A stretch of 64,000 bases of DNA from CAYWMD01 sp964458575 (GTDB lineage: Bacteria > Verrucomicrobiota > Verrucomicrobiia > Limisphaerales > JADLHS01), in contig CAYWMD010000004.1 of assembly GCA_964458575.1 (NCBI GenBank), positions 62,001-126,000 of the forward strand, in the 5' to 3' direction. This document shows positions 50,152 to 59,513 of the stretch, piece after piece. The notes beneath the pieces are model-generated. The model saw nothing but the letters and a program-made list of their open reading frames with translations. It had not been told where the DNA came from and made no database searches. Position 1 is the first letter of the stretch. Each line of letters opens with the position of its first letter. The translations under genes were made by a program, and so were the position numbers.

Positions 50152-51363
50152 TTACGCCCAGATCGAGTTTGTGGTGGCGAGCATGATCACCTGGCGCGGT
50201 TCGCCGTGGGATTCCTTGCCGTTGTGCGAGCTGTTGACGGCGGTGTAGAACAAGTGCCATTTCCCGTCGTGCTCGACGAGCCGGTTGTTGCCGTAAATCC
50301 CGTAGCTGTCCACCGCCGGCGGTTCGCCGCGGGCCACCCAGGCCTGCCGAACCGGACGCTGCCATTCGGTGCCGTCGCGCGAATAACACCATTCCAGGTC
50401 CATCGTCTGGGCCTGGCAACGGTAATGGCCGAGCATCCCCACGCAACCTTTCGACGTCCGCGTGACCGCCAGATAATAAAACTGCTGATCCACCGGGTCT
50501 TTGGCATCGCGCACGATGATCCGCTTGCGCGTCTCGAAGTGCAGGCCGTCAGCCGAGGTGTAGCGGTCAATGACACGGAGCAATCCCGGCGCATTGTCGT
50601 GCGCCATATAAGCCGGATCATCCTTCGGGACGGGCACCAGACCCACGGAATACATTTCGAACGTGCCATCCGGCAACTGGTAAACGTTCGTTGCGTCGTT
50701 GGAAATCAACCGGGAAGGCGCGAGCCGTTCGCCCGGCGGCCGGTCCTTGTGCAATCCTTTGCGGAAGAGCATGCCGTCAGGCGAAGCCACGCCCTGGGCC
50801 GCGCGGTCGTTGGGATGATACAACACCGGATCGAAGGCATTCACCACACGGTAGCGTCGTCCGTCATCGCTGTCGGCGGCCAGATAACGGATGATATCCT
50901 GGCCATGCACCCAGAAATAGATGCGATGCTTTCCGTTGCGCATGAGGATGTGGATCACCTGCACCGGACGCCATTTCTCGGGCAGATTGCCGATGGAGAA
51001 GGGAGCGTCTTCCGGCGGGCCCGACGAGCACCGCGCCAGGACCCGCTGCATGGCCTGGCCTGGCACACCTTCGGCGTAGGCAATTCCCCCGTAACGCGAA
51101 CCGGAGGTCGTGTACCAAAGCCGCCAGCGGCCGTCGGGCAGCGGCTCCGCGGCTGAGGTGAAATTTTGAATCCCCTTGCCCTCCCACGGCTCGGTGGCTT
51201 CGAGGACGATGCCGTGCTTTTTCCAGGCGCTGGACGCGCAGGGCAGCGGCAGCGCGGCGGTCGGTTGTTCGGCGGCGGCGGCCAGCGTCCGTGGCGCGAG
51301 CGCGGCCCCGGCGGCGGCGCTGAGGGTGGTTTGGAGAAAGGTTCGGCGATCGGTGGTTTTCAT
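50152..51363 (-). CDS. Tat-exported glycosidase-like (five-bladed propeller type) protein
   Basis: The 403-residue form starts at ATG 51363 with a twin-arginine signal (MKTTDRRTFLQTTLSAAAGA). The mature part has repeated blade motifs of GH43/GH130-like propellers: DGRWRLWYTTSGSRYGGIAY, LMRNGKHRIYFWVHG, MDLEWCYSRDGTEWQRPVR and HDGKWHLFYTAVNSSHNG. Acidic residues are present in each blade, but the catalytic ones cannot be assigned. An in-frame extension to 51579 overlaps thiL and has no signal. It stands between two housekeeping genes. Confidence 0.75.
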   Translation of the reverse strand: MKTTDRRTFLQTTLSAAAGAALAPRTLAAAAEQPTAALPLPCASSAWKKHGIVLEATEPWEGKGIQNFTSAAEPLPDGRWRLWYTTSGSRYGGIAYAEGVPGQAMQRVLARCSSGPPEDAPFSIGNLPEKWRPVQVIHILMRNGKHRIYFWVHGQDIIRYLAADSDDGRRYRVVNAFDPVLYHPNDRAAQGVASPDGMLFRKGLHKDRPPGERLAPSRLISNDATNVYQLPDGTFEMYSVGLVPVPKDDPAYMAHDNAPGLLRVIDRYTSADGLHFETRKRIIVRDAKDPVDQQFYYLAVTRTSKGCVGMLGHYRCQAQTMDLEWCYSRDGTEWQRPVRQAWVARGEPPAVDSYGIYGNNRLVEHDGKWHLFYTAVNSSHNGKESHGEPRQVIMLATTNSIWA

Positions 51364-51385
51364 GTGGGCTTTTTGGGGTGAGGTT

Positions 51386-52318
51386 TCAGGTGAAATGAAC
51401 GTAGCCCGGAGCGTTGAACGGGTGGGCGCCGCGCTGGTCGCGGAGGACGAGTCCCTGGCCGGGAACAATCTTGCCGATGCAACTGAGCTTGAGCTTGGGA
51501 AACTTTTTCTTCCAGGCGTCGAGCAGCGGCACGGCGTCCTTGCCGGCCACCGTAAAAAGTAGTTCAAAATCCTCGCCATCGGTCAGCGCCGCCACCAAGG
51601 CCGGCTTGGCGGCGTCACCGCGCTTGGATATCTCCTTCGCGGCGCGGCTGATGGGAATCGCGCTTTTCAGGAGTTCGGCCCCAACGTGGCTCGCGTTCAA
51701 AACATGGCGGAGATCGCCGGCCAGGCCGTCGCTCAAATCAATCATGGCGTGCACGGAACAACGATCCGCCAGCCAGCGTGCTTCCGCCAGGCGCGGTTCG
51801 AATTCAAGATGCCGGCCCGCCAGCGAACCGCCGAGTTCGCCCGTCACGAAAATCGCGTCGCCTGCCTTGGCCCCGTTGCGAAGCAGGACCTTGTTGCGCG
51901 GCGCAAATCCAATCAACGCCACGGAAATCAGGATGCGCTCGGGATTCGTTGTCGTCTCGCCGCCGGCAATGGCCACGCCGTGCCGCCGCGCCAGCGCGTT
52001 CATTCCCGCGTAAATTGTCTCGACCAGGGCCGCGTCGAATTTCCGCGGCAGGCCGATCGTGACCAAGGCCGCCGTGGGGGTGCCGCCCATCGCCGCGATG
52101 TCGCTCAAGCAACGGGCCAGCGCCTTGTGGCCGATTTTTTCCGGCGCGGTATCGTTGGTGAAATGAATCCCCTGCACCACGGCGTCGGTTTTGAACAGCA
52201 GCACCCGGTCCGGCACGCCGACATCCAGTACGGCGCAATCGTCGCCCGCGCCGACCACGACGGAGTCATTCGTGGGCAGGTCGCCGGTCAGGCGGCGGAT
52301 GAGATCAAACTCGTTCAT
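51386..52318 (-). CDS. thiL: thiamine-monophosphate kinase
   Basis: ThiL phosphorylates thiamine monophosphate to thiamine diphosphate with ATP. The 310-residue protein starts at ATG 52318 and has the expected motifs: MNEFDLIRRL, VVGAGDDCAVLD, LFKTDAVVQGIHF, CLSDIAAMGGTPTAALVTI, GGETTTNPERI, AMIDLSDGLAGDLRHVL and LTDGEDFELLFTV. Its start lies two bases after the stop of the CPBP-protease gene, so both are in one operon. Confidence 0.93.
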   Translation of the reverse strand: MNEFDLIRRLTGDLPTNDSVVVGAGDDCAVLDVGVPDRVLLFKTDAVVQGIHFTNDTAPEKIGHKALARCLSDIAAMGGTPTAALVTIGLPRKFDAALVETIYAGMNALARRHGVAIAGGETTTNPERILISVALIGFAPRNKVLLRNGAKAGDAIFVTGELGGSLAGRHLEFEPRLAEARWLADRCSVHAMIDLSDGLAGDLRHVLNASHVGAELLKSAIPISRAAKEISKRGDAAKPALVAALTDGEDFELLFTVAGKDAVPLLDAWKKKFPKLKLSCIGKIVPGQGLVLRDQRGAHPFNAPGYVHFT

Positions 52319-52320
52319 GA

Positions 52321-53199
52321 CTACGCCGGCGGGCCGAACTTGGATTCGAAAAGGTAGAACATCGCGAAGTTCAGCGCGTTGAACGAGGCATGCGCGCTGA
52401 TGCAGGCGAGCAGATTGTTGGTTTTTTCGTAAAGCACGGTCAAGGTGATGGCCAGCAGCAGCAGCGGCAGGAACGTGGGCAAATTCCGGTGCACGGCCGC
52501 GAAGAGCAACGATGAAATCCAAAGCGCCGCGCGGGGGAAACCCGCCTGCTTGATGCCCGGATACAGGATGCCGCGAAAGAGGATTTCCTCGGCAACGGGC
52601 GCCAGGCCGATGGCCGCGATGCCGATCACCACGCTGTCCACCCAACTGGCCGTGTCGCTGAGGGCCTGGATGGCCGGTTGCATTTCGGGCTTAAAATTCA
52701 GGCGCGTCAAGAGTTCGGCGGAGGCCATCTGCAAAATCAGGCTCACGGGCAGGAACAGCCCCCCCACCGACAGGCCGAAAAGCACCGCGCGCTGCCGGTT
52801 CTCCGCGAAACCGAATCCTTCATTCCAACTGGTCTGGTGCTCGCGCACGAAACGCCAGGCGAACACCAGCACCATGCCCTGGAAACTCAGCGCGGCCACG
52901 ATCGTGCGGAGGATTGAATACTTCGGTCCGGCCTGGCCGGCCAGATGTTGCGCGAACGCCACCAGGGTCATGCCGAGGTAAAGGAAAACCAGCAACTCGA
53001 CCATCCGGCGCGCGAAACGATCCAGCGTCCAGGGTTGGCGCAACACGAACAGCGTTACTCCCAGCGCGATGCCACCGCCGCCGACCAGCGCCCCGAAAAG
53101 CCACGGATTCACTGCGGGGCTGGTCTGGCAGAACCGCACCACGGCGAGGGCGGCGGCGGCGAGGAACTGGCACGTCAACAGACTCAACAGCAATCGCAT
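52321..53199 (-). CDS. CPBP family intramembrane metalloprotease
   Basis: This 292-residue protein starts at ATG 53199 and has about eight membrane helices. The catalytic motifs of the CAAX/CPBP (Abi) family are present: EEILFRGILYPG, FAAVHRNLPTFLPL, and ISAHASFNALNFAM. Such proteases cleave membrane substrates or take part in bacteriocin immunity and protein maturation. It is the first gene of the minus-strand run that includes thiL. Substrate unknown. Confidence 0.85.
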   Translation of the reverse strand: MRLLLSLLTCQFLAAAALAVVRFCQTSPAVNPWLFGALVGGGGIALGVTLFVLRQPWTLDRFARRMVELLVFLYLGMTLVAFAQHLAGQAGPKYSILRTIVAALSFQGMVLVFAWRFVREHQTSWNEGFGFAENRQRAVLFGLSVGGLFLPVSLILQMASAELLTRLNFKPEMQPAIQALSDTASWVDSVVIGIAAIGLAPVAEEILFRGILYPGIKQAGFPRAALWISSLLFAAVHRNLPTFLPLLLLAITLTVLYEKTNNLLACISAHASFNALNFAMFYLFESKFGPPA

Positions 53200-53433
53200 G
53201 ATTGCCTCGGTCTTCCATGGTCTCGCGCCAAGCACGGGCGCAGGCTAATGCAGCGCCCGACGGGTGACGACGCAAATCTGGCCGGGTCAACGATTGCACC
53301 GTCACCACCGTGGCGGCGGTTCGCCAATGCACTCGTAACGGTGTCGCGTTTCCGTGCAGATTTAGCTTTCGACCGTCGCCGCGTTTCGTTTAAATCCGCG
53401 GCATGACCCCGGAACATCGGGTCCAGTCGCGGG

Positions 53434-54573
53434 ATGCCGCTCATCGCTAACACCACGCCCACCGTGAAACGTCTTAAATTCAAGCTTGCCGCGTTGGTGA
53501 TTGGCGTGATGGTCGCCCTGTTGCTGGGGGAGATGATTTTGCGGGTGTTCCTGCCCCATCGTCTCGCCAGTTCCGGCCGGGAGCGCGAATACTTTTGCCG
53601 TTACGATGCGGACCTCGGTTGGGCCCCCCTGGAAAACGTCACGGCCCGGCACCAAAAAGACGGCCGGACGGCTGTAGTCCATCAGAACCAGTTCGGAATG
53701 CGCGGTCCCGATGACGTGCAGTATCGGCCGGCGGACGGGCGGCGGCGTGTGCTGGTGCTGGGCGATTCCTACGCCTGGGGTTTCGGCGTCAACCAGAAGG
53801 AGTTGTTCAGCGCCCCGGAGGTTCACGGCACGGATGACGAAATCCTGAACTTCGGCGTGTCCGGGTACGGCACCGATCAGGAATGTCTTTTGTATTTGCT
53901 CCGGGGCACCAACTTCGTCGTGGATGAGGTCGTTGTGGCGCTGACGCCTTACAACGACATCGCCAACAATCTGGCGTCAAAGCAATATGGATTTCTCAAA
54001 CCGTATTTTACGGCGGAACAGAATCAATTGGTGCTCCACAAGGACCATGTTCACCGCAACGTGGTTCATTGGCTCACCTCGGCCTTGAGCCGGCATTGCC
54101 GCGTTTGGAATCTGCTGGGGGAAGCCCACCATGCCTTGAACGAACTCCGCGAAAAACGACAAGCGCATCCCAGCACGGCCGAAGCCCGGGGTTGGGAATA
54201 TCGCCCCGAGGACATCACGGAGCGTGACCGGCAGGGAGTTGAATTGACGGTCGCGATCTTGAAACGCCTCCGGGATGCGGCCGTCGCCCGGCGCGCGGAG
54301 TTTACGGTGGTCTTCGTCCCCTACAAGCCGCACGTTGACAAGCGGCTCGCCTGGAATCATCCGCTCGTTCCGCTGATCGCCGCGGGGCTGGCGCGCGAGG
54401 GTATTTCCTACCGGGAACCCTACGCCGCCTTTCTGCAAGCCGCATCCGCCGGGGGCCGTCCCTTCAACGATCCCGACAACCATTTCGGACCGGAAGGCCA
54501 TGCCTTGTTCGCGAAGTTTTTGACGCGCACTGAACTGGCGTCCGCTGCCGCCAACTTTTACGCGCGGCGCTGA
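53434..54573 (+). CDS. membrane-anchored SGNH/GDSL-like hydrolase
   Basis: This 379-residue protein has an N-terminal anchor (FKLAALVIGVMVALLLGEMI) and an SGNH-type domain with the nucleophile motif VLVLGDSYAWGFGV, a Gly/Asn region (LNFGVSGYGTDQ), and the terminal Asp-x-x-His pair in DPDNHFGPEGHALFAK. It is probably an exported acyl-transfer or deacylation enzyme. A GTG at 53464 is an alternative start. It lies just before an LtaS-like gene and could modify the same polymer, in the way DltD and AlgJ-like proteins do. Confidence 0.8.
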   Translation: MPLIANTTPTVKRLKFKLAALVIGVMVALLLGEMILRVFLPHRLASSGREREYFCRYDADLGWAPLENVTARHQKDGRTAVVHQNQFGMRGPDDVQYRPADGRRRVLVLGDSYAWGFGVNQKELFSAPEVHGTDDEILNFGVSGYGTDQECLLYLLRGTNFVVDEVVVALTPYNDIANNLASKQYGFLKPYFTAEQNQLVLHKDHVHRNVVHWLTSALSRHCRVWNLLGEAHHALNELREKRQAHPSTAEARGWEYRPEDITERDRQGVELTVAILKRLRDAAVARRAEFTVVFVPYKPHVDKRLAWNHPLVPLIAAGLAREGISYREPYAAFLQAASAGGRPFNDPDNHFGPEGHALFAKFLTRTELASAAANFYARR

Positions 54574-54651
54574 ATCGTGCCACCGCCCGGCTGGCCTGGG
54601 TGACGGATTTTTTCTTTGGCCGACCGCTTCCTTCGATTAGAGTCCGCAGCG

Positions 54652-56661
54652 ATGTCCCTGGAAAAAGGACCAACCCCCGTTGGCGCGGATTTTACCAACG
54701 CGCGGGCGCAGATGGCCGTTCGTAATCTGACGGCCGACGCGGCCCTTTGGCTGGGGATGATTGCGGCCTTACAGGGCTTCCGCGTGGTTTTGTTGTGGAT
54801 GTTCCGGAGCGAATTGTCCCCGGAAACCGATCTCATCCAGTTCTTCCGTTGTTTCAACGCGGGCCTGCGGTTCGACATTTCCATGGCCACGTATGCGATC
54901 CTGCCGTCGCTGCTGCTGACGCTGGTGTCCTTTTTCCGGCCGCTCGGCAAGGCGCACAGGCGCGTGCGCTGGTCGCTGGCCGCGTTTTTGACGGTGCTGT
55001 GCGTGCTGACCTTCGCGATTGATGTGGGGTACTTCCGCGAATACCACGACCAGTTCAATCACTGGGTCTTCGGCCTGGTGTTCGACGACCGCTCGGCCAT
55101 CGCGAAGACGATCTGGAAAAGCTATCCCGTTATGTGGGTGCTGTTGTCAGTCGTCGCGGTGATCCTTTCAACCTTTTTCGCCGGACGCGTCCTGTGGCGG
55201 CGGATCGCGCCCCGGATGCTGCTGCCGGCCTTCCTGGCGACCGGCACCGGCCGGTTCATCACGCCCGTCCTGATCGCCGGCCTGGCGGTTGTGGGCGTGC
55301 GGGCGTCGTTGGGCCAGCGTCCCATCCAGATGAAGGACGCCGCGGTCACCACCGACTCGTTCCTCAACAAACTGGTGATGAACCCGTTTGCCGCGTTCAA
55401 ATACGCCGTCATCTATCATCACAAGCTCGCGCGCGCGACGGGACTGCGGGTGATTCTGCCGGACGGCGACGTGCGGGCGGCCGCGCGGGCGTGGTTTCCG
55501 CAATCGGCCACGGTGACCAATCTGGACGAGTGCACCAAACGCCTGGCCGCCGGCGCGCCGGGCCTCCGGCCACAACACATCATTCTCGTGGTGGAAGAAA
55601 GCTATGACGCCTGGGGGTTGCGGCCGGAGTGCGCGGCCTTGCACGCAACCGACCAACTCGCCGCCCTGGGCCGCGCCGGCATCATGGCGGATGCGTTTGT
55701 CTCCGCCGCCGATGGCACGATGCCCAGTCTCGCGGCGCTCATCACCGGCCTGCCGGACACGGGGATCAACGTGAACTACCAGCCCGCGGCCCAGCGCCCG
55801 TTTCCCACATCCATCGCACCCATTTTTAAGCGTCTGGGTTACCGGACGCGATTTTTTTACGGCGGTTATCTGAGCTGGCAGCGGCTGGGTGATTTCTGCA
55901 CCGACCAGGGTTTCGATGAGGTGCATGGCGGCCCGCAGATGACCGATCGGCTCACCGGCAACGAGTGGGGCGTGGATGACGAGGCGATCTTCAACGCCGT
56001 GAGGAATCGGCTGGGGGACGAACCCACGTTTAGCATGATCATGACCACGTCCTATCACCCGCCCTTCAGCGTGGACCTCAAAACCGAAGGTTTCCCGCAG
56101 GAAAACATCCAAGCCGAACTGGATGCGCGGGGATTTTCCGCCAAAGAAACCAGAATCCTCGGCCACTTGTGGTACGCGGACGACGCCTTGGGGGAATTTG
56201 TCGAGGAGACGATTCGAGCCCAACCGCGAACCTTGTTTGCGATCACGGGCGATCACTGGTCGCGGCGCGCTTTTGCCACGCGGCCGATTTTATTTGGCCG
56301 CCGCGCGGTGCCCTTCGTCCTCTACGGGCCGGAAACCCTGCGCGGGGTGCCGCGCCCGCCACGCATTGCCGGCAGCCATACGGACATCATCCCCACGTTG
56401 GTTGAATTGAGCGCCCCGGCCGGATTCGAATACCACGCTTTTGGCCGCAACCTGCTTGACCCGAGCCAGCCCCAGATCGGGTTTGGCAACCAGGCCGTGG
56501 TCACGCCGGATTACATTTTGGAGGTCAAACCCAACGGCGCGGTCGAGGACATGCAAGGCCACTCGGTCCGCGACCGGGTGGCGGTCGAGGCCTTGCAATT
56601 GCGTTATCAGCAACTGCACGCGTTGAGCTGGTGGCGCGTGATGAAGGGCAGCGGCATGTAA
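54652..56661 (+). CDS. LtaS-like sulfatase-fold phosphoglycerol transferase
   Basis: This 669-residue protein starts at ATG 54652 (a TTG at 54616 adds 12 residues). It has about five N-terminal membrane helices (residues 35-240) and an extracellular sulfatase-type domain (about 315-640). The catalytic Thr356 lies in ADGTMPSLAAL, and metal ligands are in ILVVEESYDAW and ITGDHWSRR. The layout is that of lipoteichoic-acid synthase and OpgB-type phosphoglycerol transferases. It may transfer a phospho-head group to a glycan or lipid. A second such gene lies on the opposite strand. Confidence 0.83.
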   Translation: MSLEKGPTPVGADFTNARAQMAVRNLTADAALWLGMIAALQGFRVVLLWMFRSELSPETDLIQFFRCFNAGLRFDISMATYAILPSLLLTLVSFFRPLGKAHRRVRWSLAAFLTVLCVLTFAIDVGYFREYHDQFNHWVFGLVFDDRSAIAKTIWKSYPVMWVLLSVVAVILSTFFAGRVLWRRIAPRMLLPAFLATGTGRFITPVLIAGLAVVGVRASLGQRPIQMKDAAVTTDSFLNKLVMNPFAAFKYAVIYHHKLARATGLRVILPDGDVRAAARAWFPQSATVTNLDECTKRLAAGAPGLRPQHIILVVEESYDAWGLRPECAALHATDQLAALGRAGIMADAFVSAADGTMPSLAALITGLPDTGINVNYQPAAQRPFPTSIAPIFKRLGYRTRFFYGGYLSWQRLGDFCTDQGFDEVHGGPQMTDRLTGNEWGVDDEAIFNAVRNRLGDEPTFSMIMTTSYHPPFSVDLKTEGFPQENIQAELDARGFSAKETRILGHLWYADDALGEFVEETIRAQPRTLFAITGDHWSRRAFATRPILFGRRAVPFVLYGPETLRGVPRPPRIAGSHTDIIPTLVELSAPAGFEYHAFGRNLLDPSQPQIGFGNQAVVTPDYILEVKPNGAVEDMQGHSVRDRVAVEALQLRYQQLHALSWWRVMKGSGM

Positions 56662-56698
56662 GCCCGGCCGCGTTCCGGTCAGGCGCAACGGGCTTTTT
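56660..56698. terminator. possible terminator between convergent genes
   Basis: AAGCCCG (56660-56666) pairs with CGGGCTT (56689-56695), followed by a T-run. The large loop may contain a smaller internal stem. It lies over the 3' end of the methyltransferase gene, whose stop is at 56679. Moderate evidence only. Confidence 0.4.
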
Positions 56699-57341
56699 CC
56701 AGGACGTAATATTTCTGCGAAACCCACGCCGCGCCGACGGACACCCGTTCGCATAGGCGCAGGCCGCAGGCGCTCAACTCCCGCTCGAACTGTTCCCGCG
56801 TGGGCTGGCCCGAGTATTTGGGTTTGCTGCCCTTGAGCGATTTCAGCAGTCGCCGCACTCCGGCGAATCCTTGGTAATCAAAAAAGGAAACCACCACGTG
56901 CCGCCGGCTGACGCGCCGCAGTTCGCGCAGGATCATCGCCCGCTCCTCCGGTTTGAGAATGTGATGCAGCAGCCGGTTGCAGAAAATCGCGTCCACCGCA
57001 TTGTCCGGAAACGGCAGTCTCGAGGCATCGCCCTGGAGGAAATGCGGTCGAAAACCCGGACGCCCCGCGCGCTTTTGGGCGTGGAACAGGATTTCCAGCG
57101 CCGAGTCCACGCCCAGGACCCGCCGCCCGCCCTGGCCGAGCGTCCGGGCAAAACGCCCCGCGCCGCACGGCACATCGAGCACGCTCCGGCAGTCCGCCAG
57201 CCCGGCAAACACCTTTCTTACCGCGCGCTGTTCGCGCCGGTCAATGCGCGCCCGCGAGCCGCGGTCGAACCGCGCGGCGTATTTCTCCGCCTGCGCTTCG
57301 TTCCGTAATCGTGTCCGGTAGCTGGAAAGGTCCCGCAACAT
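56679..57341 (-). CDS. SAM-dependent class I methyltransferase
   Basis: This 220-residue protein has the SAM-binding motif I (VLDVPCGAGRFARTL), the acidic end of strand 2 (VLGVDSALEIL) and LPFPDNAVDAIFCNRLLHHI (motifs for Methyltransf_11-type enzymes). The C-terminal segment is strongly basic and aromatic. No membrane anchor is present. It is placed between two LtaS-like genes in opposite directions, so it may modify a precursor or lipid carrier of the same envelope polymer; this is inference. Confidence 0.85.
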   Translation of the reverse strand: MLRDLSSYRTRLRNEAQAEKYAARFDRGSRARIDRREQRAVRKVFAGLADCRSVLDVPCGAGRFARTLGQGGRRVLGVDSALEILFHAQKRAGRPGFRPHFLQGDASRLPFPDNAVDAIFCNRLLHHILKPEERAMILRELRRVSRRHVVVSFFDYQGFAGVRRLLKSLKGSKPKYSGQPTREQFERELSACGLRLCERVSVGAAWVSQKYYVLEKARCA

Positions 57342-57414
57342 ACGCGCGCAGCTTAGATTGGATCGCGCGCCGGCGAAATGGAAATTGTCATATCCGGCTG
57401 GCCCTGTGCCATCG

Positions 57415-59403
57415 TCACTTCGCGCCCGCCATGGGAAAAATCTGCTTGTTCAGCGCCAGCCGTTTGGCGAGTTCCACGGTGGCGAAGTATTCGTTGCGCA
57501 AGCGCGCGTTGATTTCCGCATGCCGGCCGGCCCCGTCCTCGGACGTCATGGTTTCGTTGGCCAGGACGAACATTTTGGAATGCCGCTCCGCCGGGTCGAA
57601 ACTCAGGACGAAATGGTCCTTCACAAAATAGCCTTCGTTGGCCGTGCCGGTGACGAAGCCAGTGTCAGGAATGTCCGGCGCGAGGAGATTGCGGCCCATG
57701 CCGGCGTATAGATGTTCGCCGGGGAACAACGCCAGCGCCGTGGGCAAAACGTCCATCTGGCTGGCGCGGCGCAGGTCCGGATGGGGGCGGGGCGGCAGCC
57801 CTGGATGATGAAAAATCAGCGGAATGCGAAACCGTTCCAGCCACGTGTCGCCAAACGTCACGCTCGTGTGGTCGCCCAAGATGACCAGCAGGGTTTTTTC
57901 CCACAGCCCGGGTTTGGTTTTGAGTTGAGCGCAGAATTTTTGGATGGCGGCGTCAAGGTAGGCAAAGGTGTTCAGCTCCGGCTCGTCAAACTGCTTCGGG
58001 AACGACGCGGGCGTGGTCCAGGGTGAATGCGTCGTGGTCGTCACCAGATGCGCGGTGAGCCGCGTGGGACACGCGAGCAGCATCCGCGCGCATTCATCGA
58101 GAAAGTAGCCGTCGAAAATGCCCAGCAGCGTGTCCACCTCGGCGAGCTGTTTTCGCCGCCGGAAAATATCGGCGAACTCGAAGTAGCCGGCGACCTGGCA
58201 ACCCTGGTTGGCCGTGAACGCCGTGAAATCGCCGCAGCTTTGGCGGAAACCGAACAGGAAAAAATGCGTGTAGTCATCCGCGCCGAAGAGGCGGGCCGGC
58301 GAGCCGTAGTAGCCGTTCAGTTCGTAGGACGTGAACCGGCTGCCCGGTTCGTCGTAGGTTGCCCGCGGCATGCTGGCCAGCGTGGAGAACACCCCGCCCG
58401 ACGTGAAGTTGGCGGACTGAATCGTGTTCGGGAAATAATAGCCGTCGCGCGCCAGTTGCCGGACAAACGGCATCACGAACCGCCCGTGCCGTTGCTGGTC
58501 GAGCACGGATTGGGAAAAACCCTCCACCTGAAGGATGATGAGATTCTCGACCGGCGAACCGGCGCGCCCTTGAATTCGTTGAAGCAACGGATAACGCGGA
58601 TCGGCCGATGCGCCACCGCTGATGCCACGCCAGACGGTCAGCGCCTCGGTTTCGGACAGCCGGTATTTCACCGTGCGCCGGAAATGCGACGGCACTTGTT
58701 GGAAGACAAATTCCAGCAGCGGGTTCATCACGGCCTGGTTGCAGGCGTAGTCGCTGAACTTCATATAATACTTGGCCTTGGCGTTGGTCAGCCGCCAGCC
58801 GCTGCGGGCCTTGCCGGAGCGGTCCGCCTTGCGGCGCGGCACCAGATACAGCATCGGCAGAACCGGCAACAACATCAGCACCAGGCCGAAGGCGACGCCT
58901 TTGGCGTTGGCCCAGAAGGCAAGGCTTTCCCCGCTGACGAATCGCGCCAGCCAGATTCCCAACGCGACGTAGCCTACGTTACCCAGCGTCAACAGCAGCA
59001 TGAACCCCCAGCGTTCCAGCACGAACGGCATCACGGCCAGATACACCTGGTAGGGCGACGTGATGTAAGGCAGCAGCAACTCGCCCGCGCCCTGGTTGCG
59101 TTCGGCAAAGGTGCAGACGTTCGAGACGCAAACAAATAAATGAACGCCGGTCAACAGCCAGAGCACGACCAGCCAGATGCGCAACGATCCGCCACCGCAC
59201 GCGAACAGCACCAGGCCCGTGACCGCGAGCACGAAACCCAGCCACGCGGCGTCCAGTCGCAGTCCGGCCAGAAGCACGCGCGCGGTGTCAGCTTGGGCCG
59301 CCGGTCTTGCGAACCGTCTCAGAAAAACCACGCGGTAAATGCAGAACAACGCCGCGTTCAACGCGACGAAGACGGCGACCAGCCCGAGAAGTTGTTGGTG
59401 CAT
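57415..59403 (-). CDS. LtaS-like sulfatase-fold transferase, second copy
   Basis: This 662-residue protein has about five N-terminal membrane helices (residues 1-195) and a sulfatase-type extracellular domain. Catalytic Thr334 is in NFTSGGVFSTLASMP, metal-binding residues are in LIILQVEGFSQSVL and LLVILGDHTSVTFGD, and TTTTHSPWTTP is a conserved late motif. It is only distantly similar to the copy at 54652, so it is not a recent duplicate. Both may transfer phosphoglycerol or phosphoethanolamine. Confidence 0.83.
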   Translation of the reverse strand: MHQQLLGLVAVFVALNAALFCIYRVVFLRRFARPAAQADTARVLLAGLRLDAAWLGFVLAVTGLVLFACGGGSLRIWLVVLWLLTGVHLFVCVSNVCTFAERNQGAGELLLPYITSPYQVYLAVMPFVLERWGFMLLLTLGNVGYVALGIWLARFVSGESLAFWANAKGVAFGLVLMLLPVLPMLYLVPRRKADRSGKARSGWRLTNAKAKYYMKFSDYACNQAVMNPLLEFVFQQVPSHFRRTVKYRLSETEALTVWRGISGGASADPRYPLLQRIQGRAGSPVENLIILQVEGFSQSVLDQQRHGRFVMPFVRQLARDGYYFPNTIQSANFTSGGVFSTLASMPRATYDEPGSRFTSYELNGYYGSPARLFGADDYTHFFLFGFRQSCGDFTAFTANQGCQVAGYFEFADIFRRRKQLAEVDTLLGIFDGYFLDECARMLLACPTRLTAHLVTTTTHSPWTTPASFPKQFDEPELNTFAYLDAAIQKFCAQLKTKPGLWEKTLLVILGDHTSVTFGDTWLERFRIPLIFHHPGLPPRPHPDLRRASQMDVLPTALALFPGEHLYAGMGRNLLAPDIPDTGFVTGTANEGYFVKDHFVLSFDPAERHSKMFVLANETMTSEDGAGRHAEINARLRNEYFATVELAKRLALNKQIFPMAGAK

Positions 59404-59513
59404 TTGTTGGGTGCGACCGAAACCTGGCCGGCAAAAGAAGCGCTGCTCCTGTTTGCGGCCAGACGTAATTTCGGGTGGGGATTAGGGCGGACAGTCACCC
59501 GGTTTGTCAATGT

